64,000 nucleotides of DNA from positions 2,914,001-2,978,000 of the forward strand of contig NC_081853.1 in the NCBI RefSeq assembly GCF_963259705.1, read 5' to 3'. Below are positions 27,713 to 39,792 of the stretch, piece after piece. The position numbers were made by a program, and so were the translations under genes. This DNA comes from Myotis daubentonii (Eukaryota > Chordata > Mammalia > Chiroptera > Vespertilionidae). How positions within the stretch are numbered: position 1 is the first letter of the stretch; each line of letters starts with the position of its first letter. A model generated the notes under the pieces. That model was not told the DNA's origin. It searched no databases and worked only from the letters and a program-made list of their open reading frames with translations.

Positions 27713-29547
27713 AGCCACAAAGCCCACGGTCACTTCACCAGGCATTTGAACATCATCACCAGATGCAGCAGATCTGGCCAGGGATTCTGTAGTGACCTTT
27801 CCCTTCGTTTAATTTGCCTCCGAGGTTTAATTTCAAGGGACAAGTAATAATTGAATATGCCCAATAACTAAATGCTCATTTGGGACAAAATCCATCAAAA
27901 TATAATTGGCATTTGATTTTTATGAAGGAAGAAGAAAACCGACTTGGCGGTTGAGGATGCGTTCTAAGAATATCTGACCACTTAATGTATCATTTGCAGC
28001 CTCCATTATAGTACATATTAATTGCAAATCCTTAAGTATTTGAACATTTCTTGTGGGGAACCGTTGGGAGAGATCAACTGTTTTTGTTACCACTCCTCTC
28101 AGAAAGGCGGAGGTTATTGGTCTGCTGTGCAATAATTCACTCCTCTTTGATATGCAAACGATCCACGGTGAACATAAAAAAATCCTATCAGACTCATTTC
28201 ACAGTTCTTAGCCACTCGGGTCCTCTGGAGCCCTGCGCCTCATTAGACGGTGCTCTCCAATGCCGGCATAATTAAAATCTTTAACAGTTTAGCAAAGTAA
28301 AGATGTTTGGCTGATCGCGTTGAGATGATTATCTACCCATTGTATTCTAAATGACAAAAATAAATTAAATTTAGACCTTGGCATTTTTTATTATGTGTTT
28401 CAAATGAATATAATGCACACAGCCTTCCTTTTCCATTCCGCACCTTAGACTTGGTAAGAAGCACGCCTGTTTCGCTTGCGGCTGTACAGGCAGAAAATGA
28501 CCAGCTCTCTAGGTAGGGTAGTACGCCAGTTGCCTGAAACCAGGAACCGCAGCCCAGCTGTAGCGGGTTGCCTAGTGAGGTCCAGGGCCCATGACTTCTC
28601 GTCGGGTCGGTGTCCTTTCAGAGCGAGCTGAGCTTGCTAGTTGTCATTTAGCGTGGCTCTCTCCTGTGCACTAGCATGACATGGGGGTCGGATTTGGAAA
28701 TCCCGGGCTGTCGAGAAGCGCGCCAGCAGAATTAAGGCTATGAGGCCACAGGAGTGAGGCGAGCATACTCATCGTATGTCTTCTTGGGGATGTAAAATAC
28801 GGGTTGACACTTACTCCTTAAGACCCATGTCCACTTTGACCCCTTTAGAAAACAGGAGAACTTTATTACTCCAACTTTACACTTTCATTGTATCCTGCAA
28901 TGGTTCATTAGCGCTGATCTAAGAAATGACAGTAATAATAGTGTTACTTGTATAAAAAGTTATACAGTTTTTCAGTAGACACATCCATCAATTAAGCATG
29001 TGGTACTAGAAACCAAAATTAATGAGGAAGATAGGTGTGTTAATGAAATAATCATAGTATAATCAATTTGACTGTTAAAAGTTGAAAAGCATTTCAGGAA
29101 GATGATATGAATTCATAATTTATGTCTAAAAGTGATTAATAAAAACTATATTTAATAACAAAGCTATTTGTCATCATTTAAGACTTAAGCACAAAAATTA
29201 TTCATTTTTTGGTTCATGTTGTCATAATAGTATTGTTGAACACATTTATTTTGAGTCCTTCTTTGTGTCTAAAATTATATAACATCTATCCACTTTTCCC
29301 CCCCAAAATCTGGAAACCACCAAGGGGATGGAGGCTCACCGTCGGCTGCAGCCGAGGACGCTTCACCTGCACTCGAGGGAGGAGAGGGTTGTCGCTGCAT
29401 TGCTGGCTTTCGTTGGGAGGGAAAGACACCGCAGCCCCAGAGCCCCCTGACACTAGGCTTTGTTTACTGACTCTTTGATTTAATTACTGTTTGAAGAGGA
29501 CGGAATTGGCTGTTAATTGATTTAATTATCCAATTTGTTTGTTTCAG
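27713..29547. other. FOXP1: FOXP1 intron 5' of the fourth exon
   Basis: Transposon-free as far as I can tell. 28130-28300 holds an ATATGCAAAC octamer-like site and CATAATTAAAA and could be regulatory. 28430-28800 has more CpG than its surroundings. Ends in the acceptor TTTGTTTCAG. Confidence 0.5.
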
Positions 29548-29752
29548 GCATGATTCCAGCAGAACTGCAGCAGCTCTGGAAAGAGGTGACGAGTGCGCAC
29601 CCTGCCGAGGAGACCACGGGCAGCAGCCACAGCAGCGTGGATCTGACCACGGCCACCTGCGTCTCCTCCGCCCCTGCCAAGACCTCCCTCATCATGAACC
29701 CACATGCCTCTACCAATGGACAGCTCTCAGTCCACACCCCCAAGAGGGAAAG
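29548..29752 (+). CDS. FOXP1: FOXP1 coding exon, linker before the zinc finger (67 aa)
   Basis: Completes the split glycine (G|GC), then encodes [17 protein letters not shown] through [11 protein letters not shown] and two bases of a serine codon; human residues about 222-290. The acceptor is TTTCAG|GC and the donor GGAAAG|GTAGGA, phase 1 in and phase 2 out. This is the segment between the glutamine-rich region and the zinc finger. The C-terminal half ([15 protein letters not shown]) matches human. The N-terminal half differs at several sites (T to A, T to P, NN to SS, L to V, a reshuffled TTTCVSSS stretch, S to A). No frameshift or stop; gene identity is certain. Confidence 0.96.
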
Positions 29753-30869
29753 GTAGGAACGAGCCACTGAGATGTGTCCAAAAATGTCTGTAACAAGGAG
29801 GGTGGGGGTGTGCCTCACCCTGTCTTCACGACCCCTAGTTGGCTCTATGGGACTTGCATGTGCATATAATCACTTAAGAATGTATTCAATATTGTTTGGG
29901 TGTGAAGCACCTAAGAGTTTCCACCTTTTCAACATGGAGTTAGCACTGCTGTGGCTCTAACCTACCCTGCAGCCCAGCCAGCGGCCTTGCATTCTCCTTG
30001 GCTGGGTTGGATTTAGGGCTTCCAGGCTTCCTCTCTGCCAGGTGCTTGCCCATGCAAGCTGGTTGTCTTGGCTCCAAACCCCTTCTCAGGGAGTAGCAGT
30101 GTCCGCTGTGGGCAGTGTTGAATTGTGGTTTGAGAAACATGGAACTCATGCTGCTCTGCACTGCCCTCCTTGCAAGCAGGGAGCCCATCTTTTCATTATG
30201 GTGTTCCCACAGCACATGACCTTCTTAAAAGTGAACCCCGCGAAGGTGCGAGGCTGGAGGGCGGAGGCCGCGTCTGCGCCCGCAGGGGTCCGCAGCTCAC
30301 CTTCTGGTGGCCGGGAGTGCACTGCCAGGGTCCAGTCATCGTCATTCTGGGTGGGAGCTTTGACTTGCCCTGAGCTGCTTTGGGCTGTAGGAGCTGAGGT
30401 TGTGGGAGACCCACCATGTGAGCACAGCTGAGGGCGGAAGAGGAGCGGCCACGACTGTGTCTTAGCGCCCAGAAGCACTGATGCCACTGTGGCTGCTTTT
30501 CAGAAGTAGAATGTGTCGATGCAGATAATGCTCTTAAATTAGAAGGTTTTCTTAGTTTACTGTTTTTAAGCCATTTCCTGTATATTACATAAGGCAAAGC
30601 TTCCACAGACAGGGGAAACCTTAGAACTGAAATGTGATAGTGTCGTTACCATGAGAAAAAAAACAAATTTAGTATTTTGTTTTTAATAGAAGTGACTCAG
30701 TGAAAGTTTTAAAATTATGTTTTCACTTAAGCAATTACAAATATAATTTTATATATTTCTTGAAATGTCAAACATCAGGAAGCCCACTGCCTTAATTAGG
30801 TTTGTATCTTTATACCAGCAGCGTTTTATCCATTTAGGGTTTAGTAATCACAGACAACATTATCTCAAT

Positions 30870-30912
<43 letters not shown>

Positions 30913-33053
30913 ATATTCAGTGTAACACCCATGAGGCCTTCCCCAAATGAGACTTGTGTGTGCTTGGACCAGACCTTTCGACTCGCATTTTAAGATCCTT
31001 TGGGACCGAAGATGCTTTGGGCTGACTGGGTCAGGCGGTGTGAAGAACGGGGTGGTGCCGGCAGAAGCAGCTCGGAGCCCCTGCCCAACGGAGGCTTCTG
31101 CTGCTCCCAGTTAGGAAAGGTTGGAGTGTCTGGAGCCAGTCTTGGGTCTTGCTGTGCAGTCCTTTAGAATGTCTTTGTTCTTTTAAACACTACCCCTTCA
31201 GTGGCTTTGGGGAGAAGGCTCTAGGCGCCCCCTTGCTGCACGTGCGTTGGTGTCCTGGGGTGGCTGCCCGTCGCGGCCAGGCGCCAGCATGGCCCCTTTA
31301 CCGCAGAGCAGGGGGCCCTGCGCCAGAAATGCCCTCCGAGGCCCTGGGGGTGTGTGCGAGGATTCCCTGTGACACACACTCTTGCCGTGCGTCCACACTC
31401 AGGTGAGGGCGAGCCGGGAGGCGAGGGGAGGAGAACCTTTCCACGTCTTAGAGCGCGTTTGGAAGGAAGTGGGTCCTACAGACAGTCCAACTCCAGAATA
31501 AGTTTGACTTTTTTTATGGTCCTTGTTTGTCTGCACGGAACTTGAGCATAATCCTCGGTGCACTACCTGTCAGCATTGGACTGTGGATCAGGAAAGATCC
31601 GGGCCGCCCTGAGCCTTCATCGGGGGTAAAAGCAGGCTGAGTGCTGGAGTCGCGCGTGCAGGGCTGGAGCAGCTGTGACATTACCGGCCACTGCTCCTCT
31701 CGATTGAGATTTCTGTAGATTCCTAGATGTGTCCGGATTCAAAGGAAATTATAATTAGCACATTTTAACTGAATGTAGCAAATAAGACAAATGAGCCCCT
31801 GAGGTTGAAGATAATTCAGAGTTATAACCTTGCAGAACTGATCGTCAAAAATGCAACTATCATGTATATATAGGTACTTAAAAGAGTGCGATAGGGTCTT
31901 ACCCGGTTAAGGTTAATTTCTAAGTCCTGTGTGTGCTGTCCTGTTTAAGTAGTGGAAACAGAAAGCGGTCACCATAACAACAGGTTCTCGCTGCCACCCA
32001 GAGCTGCTGCTGGTCAGGGGTCCCCGGGAGAAGGGTCTCGTCCTCAGTCCTGGCCCCCGTGAACGCCCTGCCCTGGGCTCGCGCTGCCGCGTTCCTGACA
32101 GGATCTGAACAGGCAGAGTTGGGTGCTCTTTGGGAAGGTGTGGAAAAGGCGTTGTCGTGGGGTGTTTGTTCTGGACGTAGTCGGGTGCAGCCCCTTCTCC
32201 AGCCCTGGCCGCGCACCCTGGCCTCCCGCTCGCAGCACAGCAGCTCTGGGCCCGGTGAGCTGCAGGCTGTAACGGAGATAAATACCGCACTTGGCAGGAC
32301 ACTCCCACTCTCCTCTTTAATTTGTCTTCCACAGGAAAAGTGTAATTAAATCATTCAGGGTAAACCCTGGAGTGGAGCAGGAGGAGATGTGCTTTGGTGA
32401 CGATGGCTGAAGCCCACTCCCTGCTGTCCGGGCACCCCCTCTCCCTGCAATGGCATGAGTGGCCGTCCTTTGGGGGCAGTGCCAACCCCCAGGTCCAGGC
32501 TTCCTCACATCCCGCCGGTGCCTCAGGGACAGTCAGCAGCAGCACTTTCAGAATTCGGGACTTTCTCCCCACAATTTAATCCGTCCCCAGTGCCCAAGAA
32601 GTGGGGGTGGGCAGAAGCTGAGGGGGCTGACAGAGGAGAAGGCACCTTCCTCACTCCGACTGCCATGTCATTCCACAGGACCAGAGGTAGACGACAGAAC
32701 TCAGACCCAGGGTCCCTGTACACATGACAGTGTTACCTTGTTTTCTTTACTCGTCTCTCTTGCTTTAGGAAATTCCAAGTTTTGATGTGGGTAAATAAAA
32801 TCCACAGCATGCAAATGAAACATTTATGAAAATGCTAAATTTAGTAAAGCCCTTGGAGCTTCTTGGATCAAAGCAGTTATGTAAATACAAATAGCAATTA
32901 CTACTTAAGTAATTGCCCGAGTTAAAATTCTAAATATCGCATTATGTTACGGTGCGCTGGGGAAGGGAAGGGAGCTCACTGCATCCATCTTTCTCTGCAC
33001 AGGCGTGGGCTGAGTGATGGCTCACTGTACCCATGTGACCGCTGGGAAGCTGA
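29753..33053. other. FOXP1: First part of the 27-kb FOXP1 intron
   Basis: Begins GTAGGA. Patches with raised GC and CpG occur at 30230-30420 and 31220-31440. An ATGCAAAT octamer lies at 32809-32816. No interspersed repeat is evident apart from the TG run at 30872. Opposing frames at 30146-30606 and 31913-32332 show no domain or exon borders. Confidence 0.5.
30872..30911. repeat. (GT)n microsatellite
   Basis: About 20 GT units, uninterrupted. Confidence 0.98.
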
Positions 33054-33180
33054 AGGGATTATCATACCCTTTTCACAGATGAGGAAATTGAGTCATAGAG
33101 ATTAAATAACTGGTGTAGGGTCACAGAACTGATTGGTGGCATATCCAGGTTCCAAATTCAAGTCTCTCTTCTAGTTTATA
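33054..33180 (-). mobile_element. MIR SINE, minus strand
   Basis: TTTTCACAGATGAGGAAATTG, then GTCATAGAGATTAAATAACT... GGTCACAGAACTGATTGG follows the reversed MIR core (ACAGATGAGGAAACTGAGG... TCACACAGCTAGTAAGTGG). Confidence 0.85.
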
Positions 33181-33220
33181 AATCAACACTTGAAGTTCCC
33201 GTTCAGCTTAGAAGTGAATA

Positions 33221-33776
33221 CAGTCATGCACTCAACGCTGGGTCAGTCAACGCTGGGCTGCGTGTTGGACGGCGGCCCCATAAAATTATAATTTTTCTGA
33301 AGAGTTCCTGTCACCACGCGCTATCTTAGTGTCAGCGCGCAGTGCGTGACTCGTGTGGTGGTGCTGCTGGTGTGAACACACCGCTGACTGCCGGTCCTGT
33401 GAGAGTGCAGCCCGCACAGCCCTGCCCTGCACGCGGCACTTGCTGACACACGACTGTCACGGGTTCTGCACTCACCGTGCTGTCGTTTTCGTCGTGTGAA
33501 ACAGTGTGCGTGCTACTCAGGCAGCGGCCCCGTCCAGCTCGTGTTCACACGTGTCTGGATTGCACCGTCTTCTCTTGTGCTGGAATCCATCTCGTGTGGT
33601 TGTGTAGTCACGTGCTGCACAGGCTTGCACAGGAGCGGTAGGCTGTCCGTGTGGCTGGGCGTGCGGCGGGCCAGGCCTGTGTGGGTGCACTCCGTGATGT
33701 TCACGTGACAACAGCATCCCCTAACACCCCGTTTCTCTGAGTGTGTTCCTGTCCTTAAGCATCACGTCACATGACT
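33221..33776. mobile_element. Old TcMar-Tigger-like DNA transposon
   Basis: Starts CAGTCATGCACTCAACG after TA and continues through the GGTCAGTCAACG... GGCGGCCCCATAAAATTATAAT block known from mammalian Tigger-type MITEs. It ends TTAAGCATCACGTCACATGA. The copy is diverged, with a CpG-rich middle; boundaries are approximate on the right. Confidence 0.65.
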
Positions 33777-34239
33777 ACCTGTGATGAACTAAAGTCAGTA
33801 TTCCTAAAAGAAAATTTAAATTTAATTTAAAATTAATCCAGTTAAGCTTCTGTGTGTACATCAACACATTTTAAGGAAAATAGCAGTTTCCTCTTAACTT
33901 GGATACAGATCTGTTCTAGGCCTTTGGCGAAGGCCTACAAAGTACTTACGGTCTGAAGCAGCACCTAAAAAACAAAAATGACCCCCGTGCAAGACGTGCA
34001 CACAGGCAGATGCACAGCAAGCCTTTCTCTCTCTCTTAAAAGTGTCCCCACTTTCCTGTCCTCCTCGTGCATCTCACGTTTCCTTGGTGGGACATCCTGG
34101 GTCTCTGCTCCATTCCCGCTGTCCTCTGTGGGCCACCCTGGAGGTACTCCTTTTGTGGTGATCCTTCCCAGATTTTTGCTTTCGGTTTACCCACCGTCAG
34201 CGGCTGTTCCATGATGTGCGTGTCTCAGTCATAGCTCTG

Positions 34240-34540
34240 CTAGGTGTTTGTTCCAAGCCTCCCCGAAGCATCGGGTACCAGGCTTCCTTAGCCTTCGCAA
34301 GGATCGCAGTTGCCCGGCGTCTGCTTTGGTTGCAGACTGTTCTCAGAGTCAGGGGACCACGTCGGGCCCCTCTCCCGGGGCCTCCTGCCGCCATCCACTC
34401 ACCACGCCTCTTCCTTCGTCGCCTCTCCTCGGTTGGCGCCGCGCGTGTGTCGCACGGGCTGTGCTTTCTGCGCTGCGCAGCTGGCAGCGCTTTTCAAATA
34501 GCCCTGGAGCCGAGGCTTGGCTCGTGCGCCCTCAGACAGT
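34240..34540. other. CpG-rich intronic patch
   Basis: Clearly more CpG than its surroundings (for example GCCGCGCGTGTGTCGCACGG at 34438-34457). Open frames run on both strands, as expected of GC-rich DNA. No splice-bounded exon or CCAAT/GC-box cluster comparable to 5390-6690 was seen. Could be a decayed insertion or a minor CpG island. Confidence 0.3.
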
Positions 34541-35002
34541 TTCACGTGATACAGTGTCTGTTCTGGCTGGTGGCCTCTTGCCATGTTGCCATGTATCTGA
34601 CTGTGTAACAATAACATTTGTGTCTACCGGGCATCACTATTTTCCAAAGGCAGGGGCCTCCGAATGTGGACAGCCTGGGGCTTTCTTTCTAATTTTTAAA
34701 CTAAAGTCTATGTTGAAGAGTAAATATTGGTGCTTTTGGTGTATTTTCTAAAATTCTAGAAGCTTGGTTTCAGAATTGTTGTAGTTTCACAAGCCTCTCA
34801 CTGTTGTATATATTCCTAGTTGGGGCCTTTTGAGCCAGAAAATTAGTCAGTAAGCCTCTCATCATTCGGAGCAGTGCTTGCTCGTTGCACCTCTTCTTGG
34901 TTTCGGTTTTGAAAATCAGATGATTGGTCTTGTATTTCTTCTGATTTGAAGTATGTACTTGAGCACACACTGGCTACCACCAATCGTTCTTTCCCCTTAG
35001 AG

Positions 35003-35194
35003 CAGTGGTTCTCAACCTTCCTAATGCCGCGACCCTTTAATACAGTTCCTCAGGTAGTGGTGACCCCCAACCATAAAATTATTTTCGTTGCTACTTCATA
35101 ACTGTAATTTTGCTACTGTTACGAATCGTAATGTAAATACCTGATATGCAGGAGGTATTTTCATTGTTCGCGACCCACAGGTTGAGAACCGCTG
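35003..35194. mobile_element. SPIN non-autonomous hAT, 192 bp, perfect target duplication
   Basis: Ends CAGTGGTTCTCAACC and GGTTGAGAACCGCTG; an internal deletion removes the GGGGTCG blocks on the right. Flanked on both sides by CCTTAGAG (34995-35002 and 35195-35202), an exact 8-bp target duplication. Confidence 0.95.
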
Positions 35195-35294
35195 CCTTAG
35201 AGCATTTTGGAGAACCTGCAGTCAAATTGTCCCAAATCGTCTTCATAATTGTTGCTGCTTCCTGCGAATATGTATTGAGGCAATTGATACATAA

Positions 35295-35520
35295 CAGAGG
35301 TCAGCAAATTATGGCCTACCAGCCAAGCCTGGCCCACAGCTCATTTTGTAAATAAAGTTTTATTGGAACACAGTGATGCTCATTTATTTATGCATCATCT
35401 ATGGCTGCTTTCACACTGGAGTGGCTGCCTTGAGCAGTTGTAGCAGAAACTAAGTGGCCCACAAAAACGAAAATATTTTACTTTCTGGCCATTTACTGAA
35501 AAAAAATTTGCCAACTTCTG
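35295..35520. mobile_element. Ancient hAT-Charlie-type MITE
   Basis: CAGAGGTCAGCAAATTATGG at one end, AATTTGCCAACTTCTG at the other, and the widely shared GTAAATAAAGTTTTATTGGA block inside. The target duplication is no longer recognisable, so the copy is older than the SPIN elements. Exact subfamily not assigned. Confidence 0.8.
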
Positions 35521-35994
35521 GCCTTAACTAACAAGACCATGTTTCTCAGATTTCCTGATGGTATTCTTACAGGTGTTGGGTGGATATTCCTCCAGGAAGA
35601 TTTGGGTTTCATGGTCTGAGATGAGGTGTAGAAGATGTGTTTGTCATACCTGCCTGAGATTCTTGCTGCTCAGTGTCAGCAGCTGCAGCAATTTTTGCAT
35701 CACCTGGCAGCCTGTTAGCCACGCAGAGGGCCAGGCCCGCCCAGCGCTGCACAGTCAGGCTGGCACTGCTCTCCGCCCAGGGCGGGCGTGGTCATTAGGT
35801 CCCCTGGTTTGGGCAATGTTGGGAAGTAGGAGTTTTTCGGGAAATTTTTGAAAATCTAGTCCTTCCCATTCTTGTGTGAACCAGCAGAGCAGAGGGAGTG
35901 TTGCTGGAGGGAGAGGAGTCGGCATGCAGGGTGGTGGAGGCAGCCACCGTTTACTGAGCTACTGCTCTGTGGGGCCCTATAAATAAAGGCCTTG

Positions 35995-36213
35995 CCCTGG
36001 CTGGTGTTGCTCAGTGGATAGAGCATCGGCCTATGGACTGAAGGGGGTCGGGTTCGGTTCCTGTCAAGGGCACATACCCAGGTTGTGGGCTTAATCCCCA
36101 TTGTGGGGTGTGCAAGAGGCAGCCAATCAATGATTCCCTCCCATCATTGATTCCCTCCCATCATTCTCTCCCTCTCCCTTCCTCTCTGAAATCAATAATA
36201 TACATATATACAT

Positions 36214-36278
<65 letters not shown>

Positions 36279-36279
36279 T
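35995..36279 (+). mobile_element. Ves SINE with expanded (CATATA)n tail
   Basis: CCCTGGCTGGTGTTGCTCAG, a degenerate A box, GGGTTCGGTTCCTGTCAAGG (B box), the CACATACCCAGGTTG body, a duplicated TGATTCCCTCCCATCAT segment, then TCTCTGAAATCAATAATATA and the microsatellite. Confidence 0.95.
36201..36276. repeat. (CATATA)n microsatellite
   Basis: About 12 six-base units grown from the A/T-rich tail of the adjoining Ves SINE. Confidence 0.97.
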
Positions 36280-36311
36280 GAGCCTTGACATCTGCCTTGA
36301 TGCTCTTTTTC

Positions 36312-36420
36312 CCATTTAAGCCTCACAGTAACCCTATGGGCTACTTACTGTCCTGTTTGTACAAATGGGATTGTGGGGCCCAGAGGCCACACAACTAGCT
36401 GGACTGGCACCGAGGCCTCC
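36312..36420 (-). mobile_element. MIR SINE fragment, minus strand
   Basis: TTAAGCCTCACAGTAACCCT... ACAAATGGGATTGTGGGGCC... CACACAACTAGCT follows the reversed MIR order. Confidence 0.7.
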
Positions 36421-36819
36421 CTGTCCCTCAGGTCCTTGCAATGACGGCCATAGTCTGGGGGTTCCCGGGGCTGCTCCACCCAGACTGTTGGGTTACAGTC
36501 TTCAGCCCTTAGAGCTCAGGGATCGGGACCAGGCCATAAGCATCAGGTGGTCGTCTGCTCAGCCATGAGGAGCGTTTGGAGAAGCCCCCGAGGTCCTCTG
36601 CTGCGTGTCTGTCTCGTCTTTCTGCCCGGAGTGCGCAGGGGGCAGGCTGGGCGCGTCCTGCCAGCTGACCAGAAGGGGAAGGGCGGGTGGCCAGTGGTGG
36701 GGGCCTAAAATGCAGGCGCCTCTTTCTGCTCCAGAGCGACACTTTGAAGCACCACCCTCGTCTGTTTGCTTGGGAAATAGCCTGTTTAGGGCAGAAACGT
36801 TCCTGCTTGCCCAGGGTTC
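36421..36819. other. Intron, no gene
   Basis: GC-rich unique-looking sequence. Opposing frames extend into neighbouring repeats and are not supported as genes. Confidence 0.5.
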
Positions 36820-36930
36820 CCAGCTCCGTCCCCAGCAGGGGGCGTGCAGGAGGCAGCTGAGCCATGATTCCCTCTCATGGATGTTCTCTCTCTCTCCCTC
36901 TGAAATCAGTACCAGTATATTTTTGAAAAT
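36820..36930 (+). mobile_element. 5'-truncated Ves SINE
   Basis: Starts within the body (CCCAGCAGGGGGCGTGCAGG), then AGGCAGCTGAGCCATGATTC, a CTCTCTCTCCCTCTGAAATC tract and an A/T tail. The tRNA-related head is missing. Confidence 0.85.
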
Positions 36931-37671
36931 GTTCTTGCTTATGTCAGAAGGAGCACCTGGGAGCTCACGAGCAGCTTGCACGCAGGGCGCGGTGGGGTAT
37001 GTGGGGGCTGCAAGGCTTAGACGAGGTGAGATGCGCTTGCAGCCCTTGCTCCTGGGTCTCGCAGGAGGAAAGGCTCTGGGGACGTGCCCGCCGGACGCCA
37101 CTCCGGTGCCAGAGGCCCAGCGAGGACTGCAGTGGTGCCTCGCCCCAGGGGCCAGTGCGCGGATTTCCTTGAGGGTTTGCCTGGTGTGGTGATTCCAAGA
37201 AAACGGGCCAGTTATTATTCTCTGAGAGCTGTGGGGTCCTTTTGCCATAACATAGTGTCACTAGATGCCACAGCTTTTTTCTTTCTTGCGTTTAAGTAAT
37301 AAATAATTTCCAATAAATGGCATCATTGCTCTGGAGAGTCAGTTCATCTTGTTTCTCTTAAAGGAATCTCGACCGTGGGCTCTGTCATGTCTAGCGGGCC
37401 AGCTGTCCCCACACCATATGTGAACCCCATTCCTCTCACTGCGCAGGGAAGACAGTCTGGGATGATGGGGTTTCCCGCCAGGGCCCTTCATTGGTCCCCG
37501 CCGTTCCGCAGGTGTATGCACTGCGTGGAAGGGCTCACCCTCCTCCTCAGTCTCCCCTCGCTTTCCCGGAGGCCAGCGTGGCAGGGGAGCCCGAGCTCCG
37601 GCCTGCGCGAACTCGGGCATTGTTGCTTGTACTGGGTTAAGGTTTTTTTGTTGTTGTTGTTGTTGTTTTTT
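36931..37671. other. Intron, no gene
   Basis: Unique-looking; a (TTG)n run lies at 37649-37668 just before the next SINE. Confidence 0.5.
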
Positions 37672-37880
37672 AAAATATATTTTTTATTGATTTCAGAGAG
37701 GAAAGGGAGAGAGAAATAGAAACATCAATGATGAGAGAGAATCGATTGGCCGCCTTCTACATGCCCCCTACTGGGAATCAAGCCTGCAACCCGGGCATAT
37801 GCCCTTGACCAGAATTGAACCCGGAACCCTTCAGTTCATAGGCCGACGCTCAATCCACTGAGCCAAACCAGCTAGGGCTG
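37672..37880 (-). mobile_element. Ves SINE, minus strand
   Basis: A reversed tail (AAATATATTTTTTATTGATT), purine tract, CATCAATGATGAGAGAGAAT, body (CAACCCGGGCATATGCCC), reversed B box (GAATTGAACCCGGAACCC) and reversed head ending ...ACCAGCTAGGGCT. Confidence 0.95.
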
Positions 37881-38020
37881 GGTTAAGAGTTTTGTTGAAA
37901 TGCACATTTTGCCACTTGGATTGAATGAGTAGTAAATTTCCTTTGCCAGATACTGGATTCATCCAAAGGGGAAAGGGAAGCCATGAGTCTACAGAAGCCA
38001 TGTGGCTTAGAAAAGTCCTG

Positions 38021-38239
38021 CCGAAACTGGTTTGGCTCACTGGATGGAGCGTCGGCCTGCAGACTGAAGGGTCCCGGGTTCGATTCCGGTCAGGGGCATG
38101 TGCCTGGGTTGCGGGCACATCCCCAGTGGGAGATGTGCGGGAGGCGGCTGATCGATGTTTCTCATCGATGTTTCTGGCTCTCTGTCTCTCTCCCTTCCTC
38201 TCTGTGAAAAATCAACGGAATATATTTAAAAAAAAAAAA
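38021..38239 (+). mobile_element. Ves SINE with 12-bp target duplication
   Basis: Head with GGTTTGGCTCACTGGATGG (A box) and GGGTTCGATTCCGGTCAGGG (B box), body, CT-rich tract, and A-tail. The flanking AGAAAAGTCCTG at 38009-38020 is repeated exactly at 38240-38251. The intact promoter boxes make this one of the better-preserved copies. Confidence 0.97.
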
Positions 38240-38251
38240 AGAAAAGTCCTG

Positions 38252-38508
38252 GCCTTACTCTATTCAATGGCAAATAGGAGTCCCGTGTTCTTAGCCAAGC
38301 ATGGGTCGGGCGAGGGGCTACCTCTGCAGGAGTCTGAAGCGGGAGTCATGTTCTTTTTCAAGACTTGGAAGGATGCTTTCTTGCACCGTGTTCCCATGTA
38401 GCCCGCTGGCCAACTCCTGCGGCAATGCCAATGCGTGTGCTGCCTCTGCACAGCGTCCTAGGTCCTGTGCCTACCCCCTTTGTAATCAGTCACAGCCTAA
38501 GTATATTA
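38252..38508. other. Intron, no gene
   Basis: Short unique stretch between a SINE and a Helitron; nothing recognised. Confidence 0.5.
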
Positions 38509-38780
38509 TCCATATGTATAAAAGCCAAGTGACCAGAACGCCAGAACGACCAGAATGACCAGTCACTATGACGTGCACCGCAGCGGCCAACCGGCCCATC
38601 AGGGCCCCGACTGGCTCCCCACAGCCTCCCGCAGCCCCTCCCCCCGGCGGGGCTGGCCAGCCAACTGCTGTGCCCCCCCCCCCACACTCCCTCTCCCCCG
38701 CCAGCCTGGCCCTATTGGCCCCCACCTGGGTGGGCTGGCCAGACCCCACCAGTGCACGAATTCATGCACTGGGCCTCTGC
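38509..38780 (+). mobile_element. Non-autonomous Helitron (HeliBat type)
   Basis: The 5' end is TCCATATGTATAAAAGCCAA followed by a GACCAGAACG direct-repeat block (ACGCCAGAACGACCAGAATG). The 3' end has the near-perfect 18-bp palindrome GTGCACGAATTCATGCAC at 38752-38769 followed by TGGGCCTCTGC. There is no coding capacity. The interior shares layout with the 1597 copy but is shorter. Confidence 0.88.
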
Positions 38781-39792
38781 TAAAGTATATCCTCCTCATT
38801 AAAACAACAGTGGAGGCTCACACAGGGAGGTTGTCAGTGTGTCCCCGCTTGTCACTCTCCTGTGTGAATGAAGGAGATAACCATTCCTTTGGGGAACTGT
38901 TCCGGGGACTGAGCAAAGATACGCCAGCCAGAGAATTCTCTTAGCTGCGATTTTCCTTTCTGTGTGAACTCAGGCCCCCGTGCTCTGCAGTCACAGCACA
39001 ATTGCAAAGCCCAGGTGGTGTTCGGTGGGACAGTCCCCTGGGCACATGTCGCCAGGAGCCGTACGGCCTGTTCGGTGTCTTTATCCATCTGGCAGTCTGT
39101 CCCATTCACAGGAAGGCGCGGCGGAGCCTGGCCGGCACTGTGGTCAATGTGGTGGGAGAGGAGGCCTCCATCCCAGCAGCCTCTGCGGGAGAGCGCGTCT
39201 TAAGGTTACGATGTGCACACCCACACGGGCTCAGCGAGGGAACCCAGGAGAGCCTTTCCTTTCCCTGCCTCGCTTTTAGAAGCAAATGGTTCAGTTGGCA
39301 GGTATAGTTCCAGTGCGTGACACATTCCTGGTTTATATCAAGCCCTGTGTGTGTGCGTGCGTGTGCGCGTGCATGCACACACACACAAACACACACCTTT
39401 TCTGGGTGTTGTTCGTGGGTTACCCCAGTTTTAGGACAGTATACCTGTACTAGACTCTGCCTTTTGTTCTCTGTTTTTGCATTTTCAGTTGTGAAAATGC
39501 TTTTCAATATACAGTTTGGATTGTTGGGCTGGTTAGTTTTTGTTTTTAAGTCTTAAAATGAGAAAAGTGAAAGGGAAGAGGGAATCATTACTAGTCTCAG
39601 ATCTGAGAGTGAAACATTCCATGGAGTTGTTAGAACTGAACTGGGAGAATCAAAAAAACAGAGATTGCCCCATAAATAAGATGAAAAGGGGCATTTTTAA
39701 AGGCACTTTGGAACATTTACCAGAAGGCACAGCCTTCTCCATTTTATACGCTCAAATGTTGTTATGCTTTTGTGTCACTATTTCTATTCTTT
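38781..39792. other. Intron, no gene
   Basis: Unique-looking with a mixed GTGTGC/ACAC tract at 39347-39396. Overlapping frames at 38852-39507 show no domain. Confidence 0.5.

Noticed and set aside
27429..27792. 16-residue repeat protein on either strand
   Set aside because: Produced by the 48-bp minisatellite; no exon borders and opposite strands equally open.
38021..38120. tRNA gene suggested by A and B box motifs
   Set aside because: It is the tRNA-derived head of a Ves SINE with body, tail and target duplication; other copies occur across the window.
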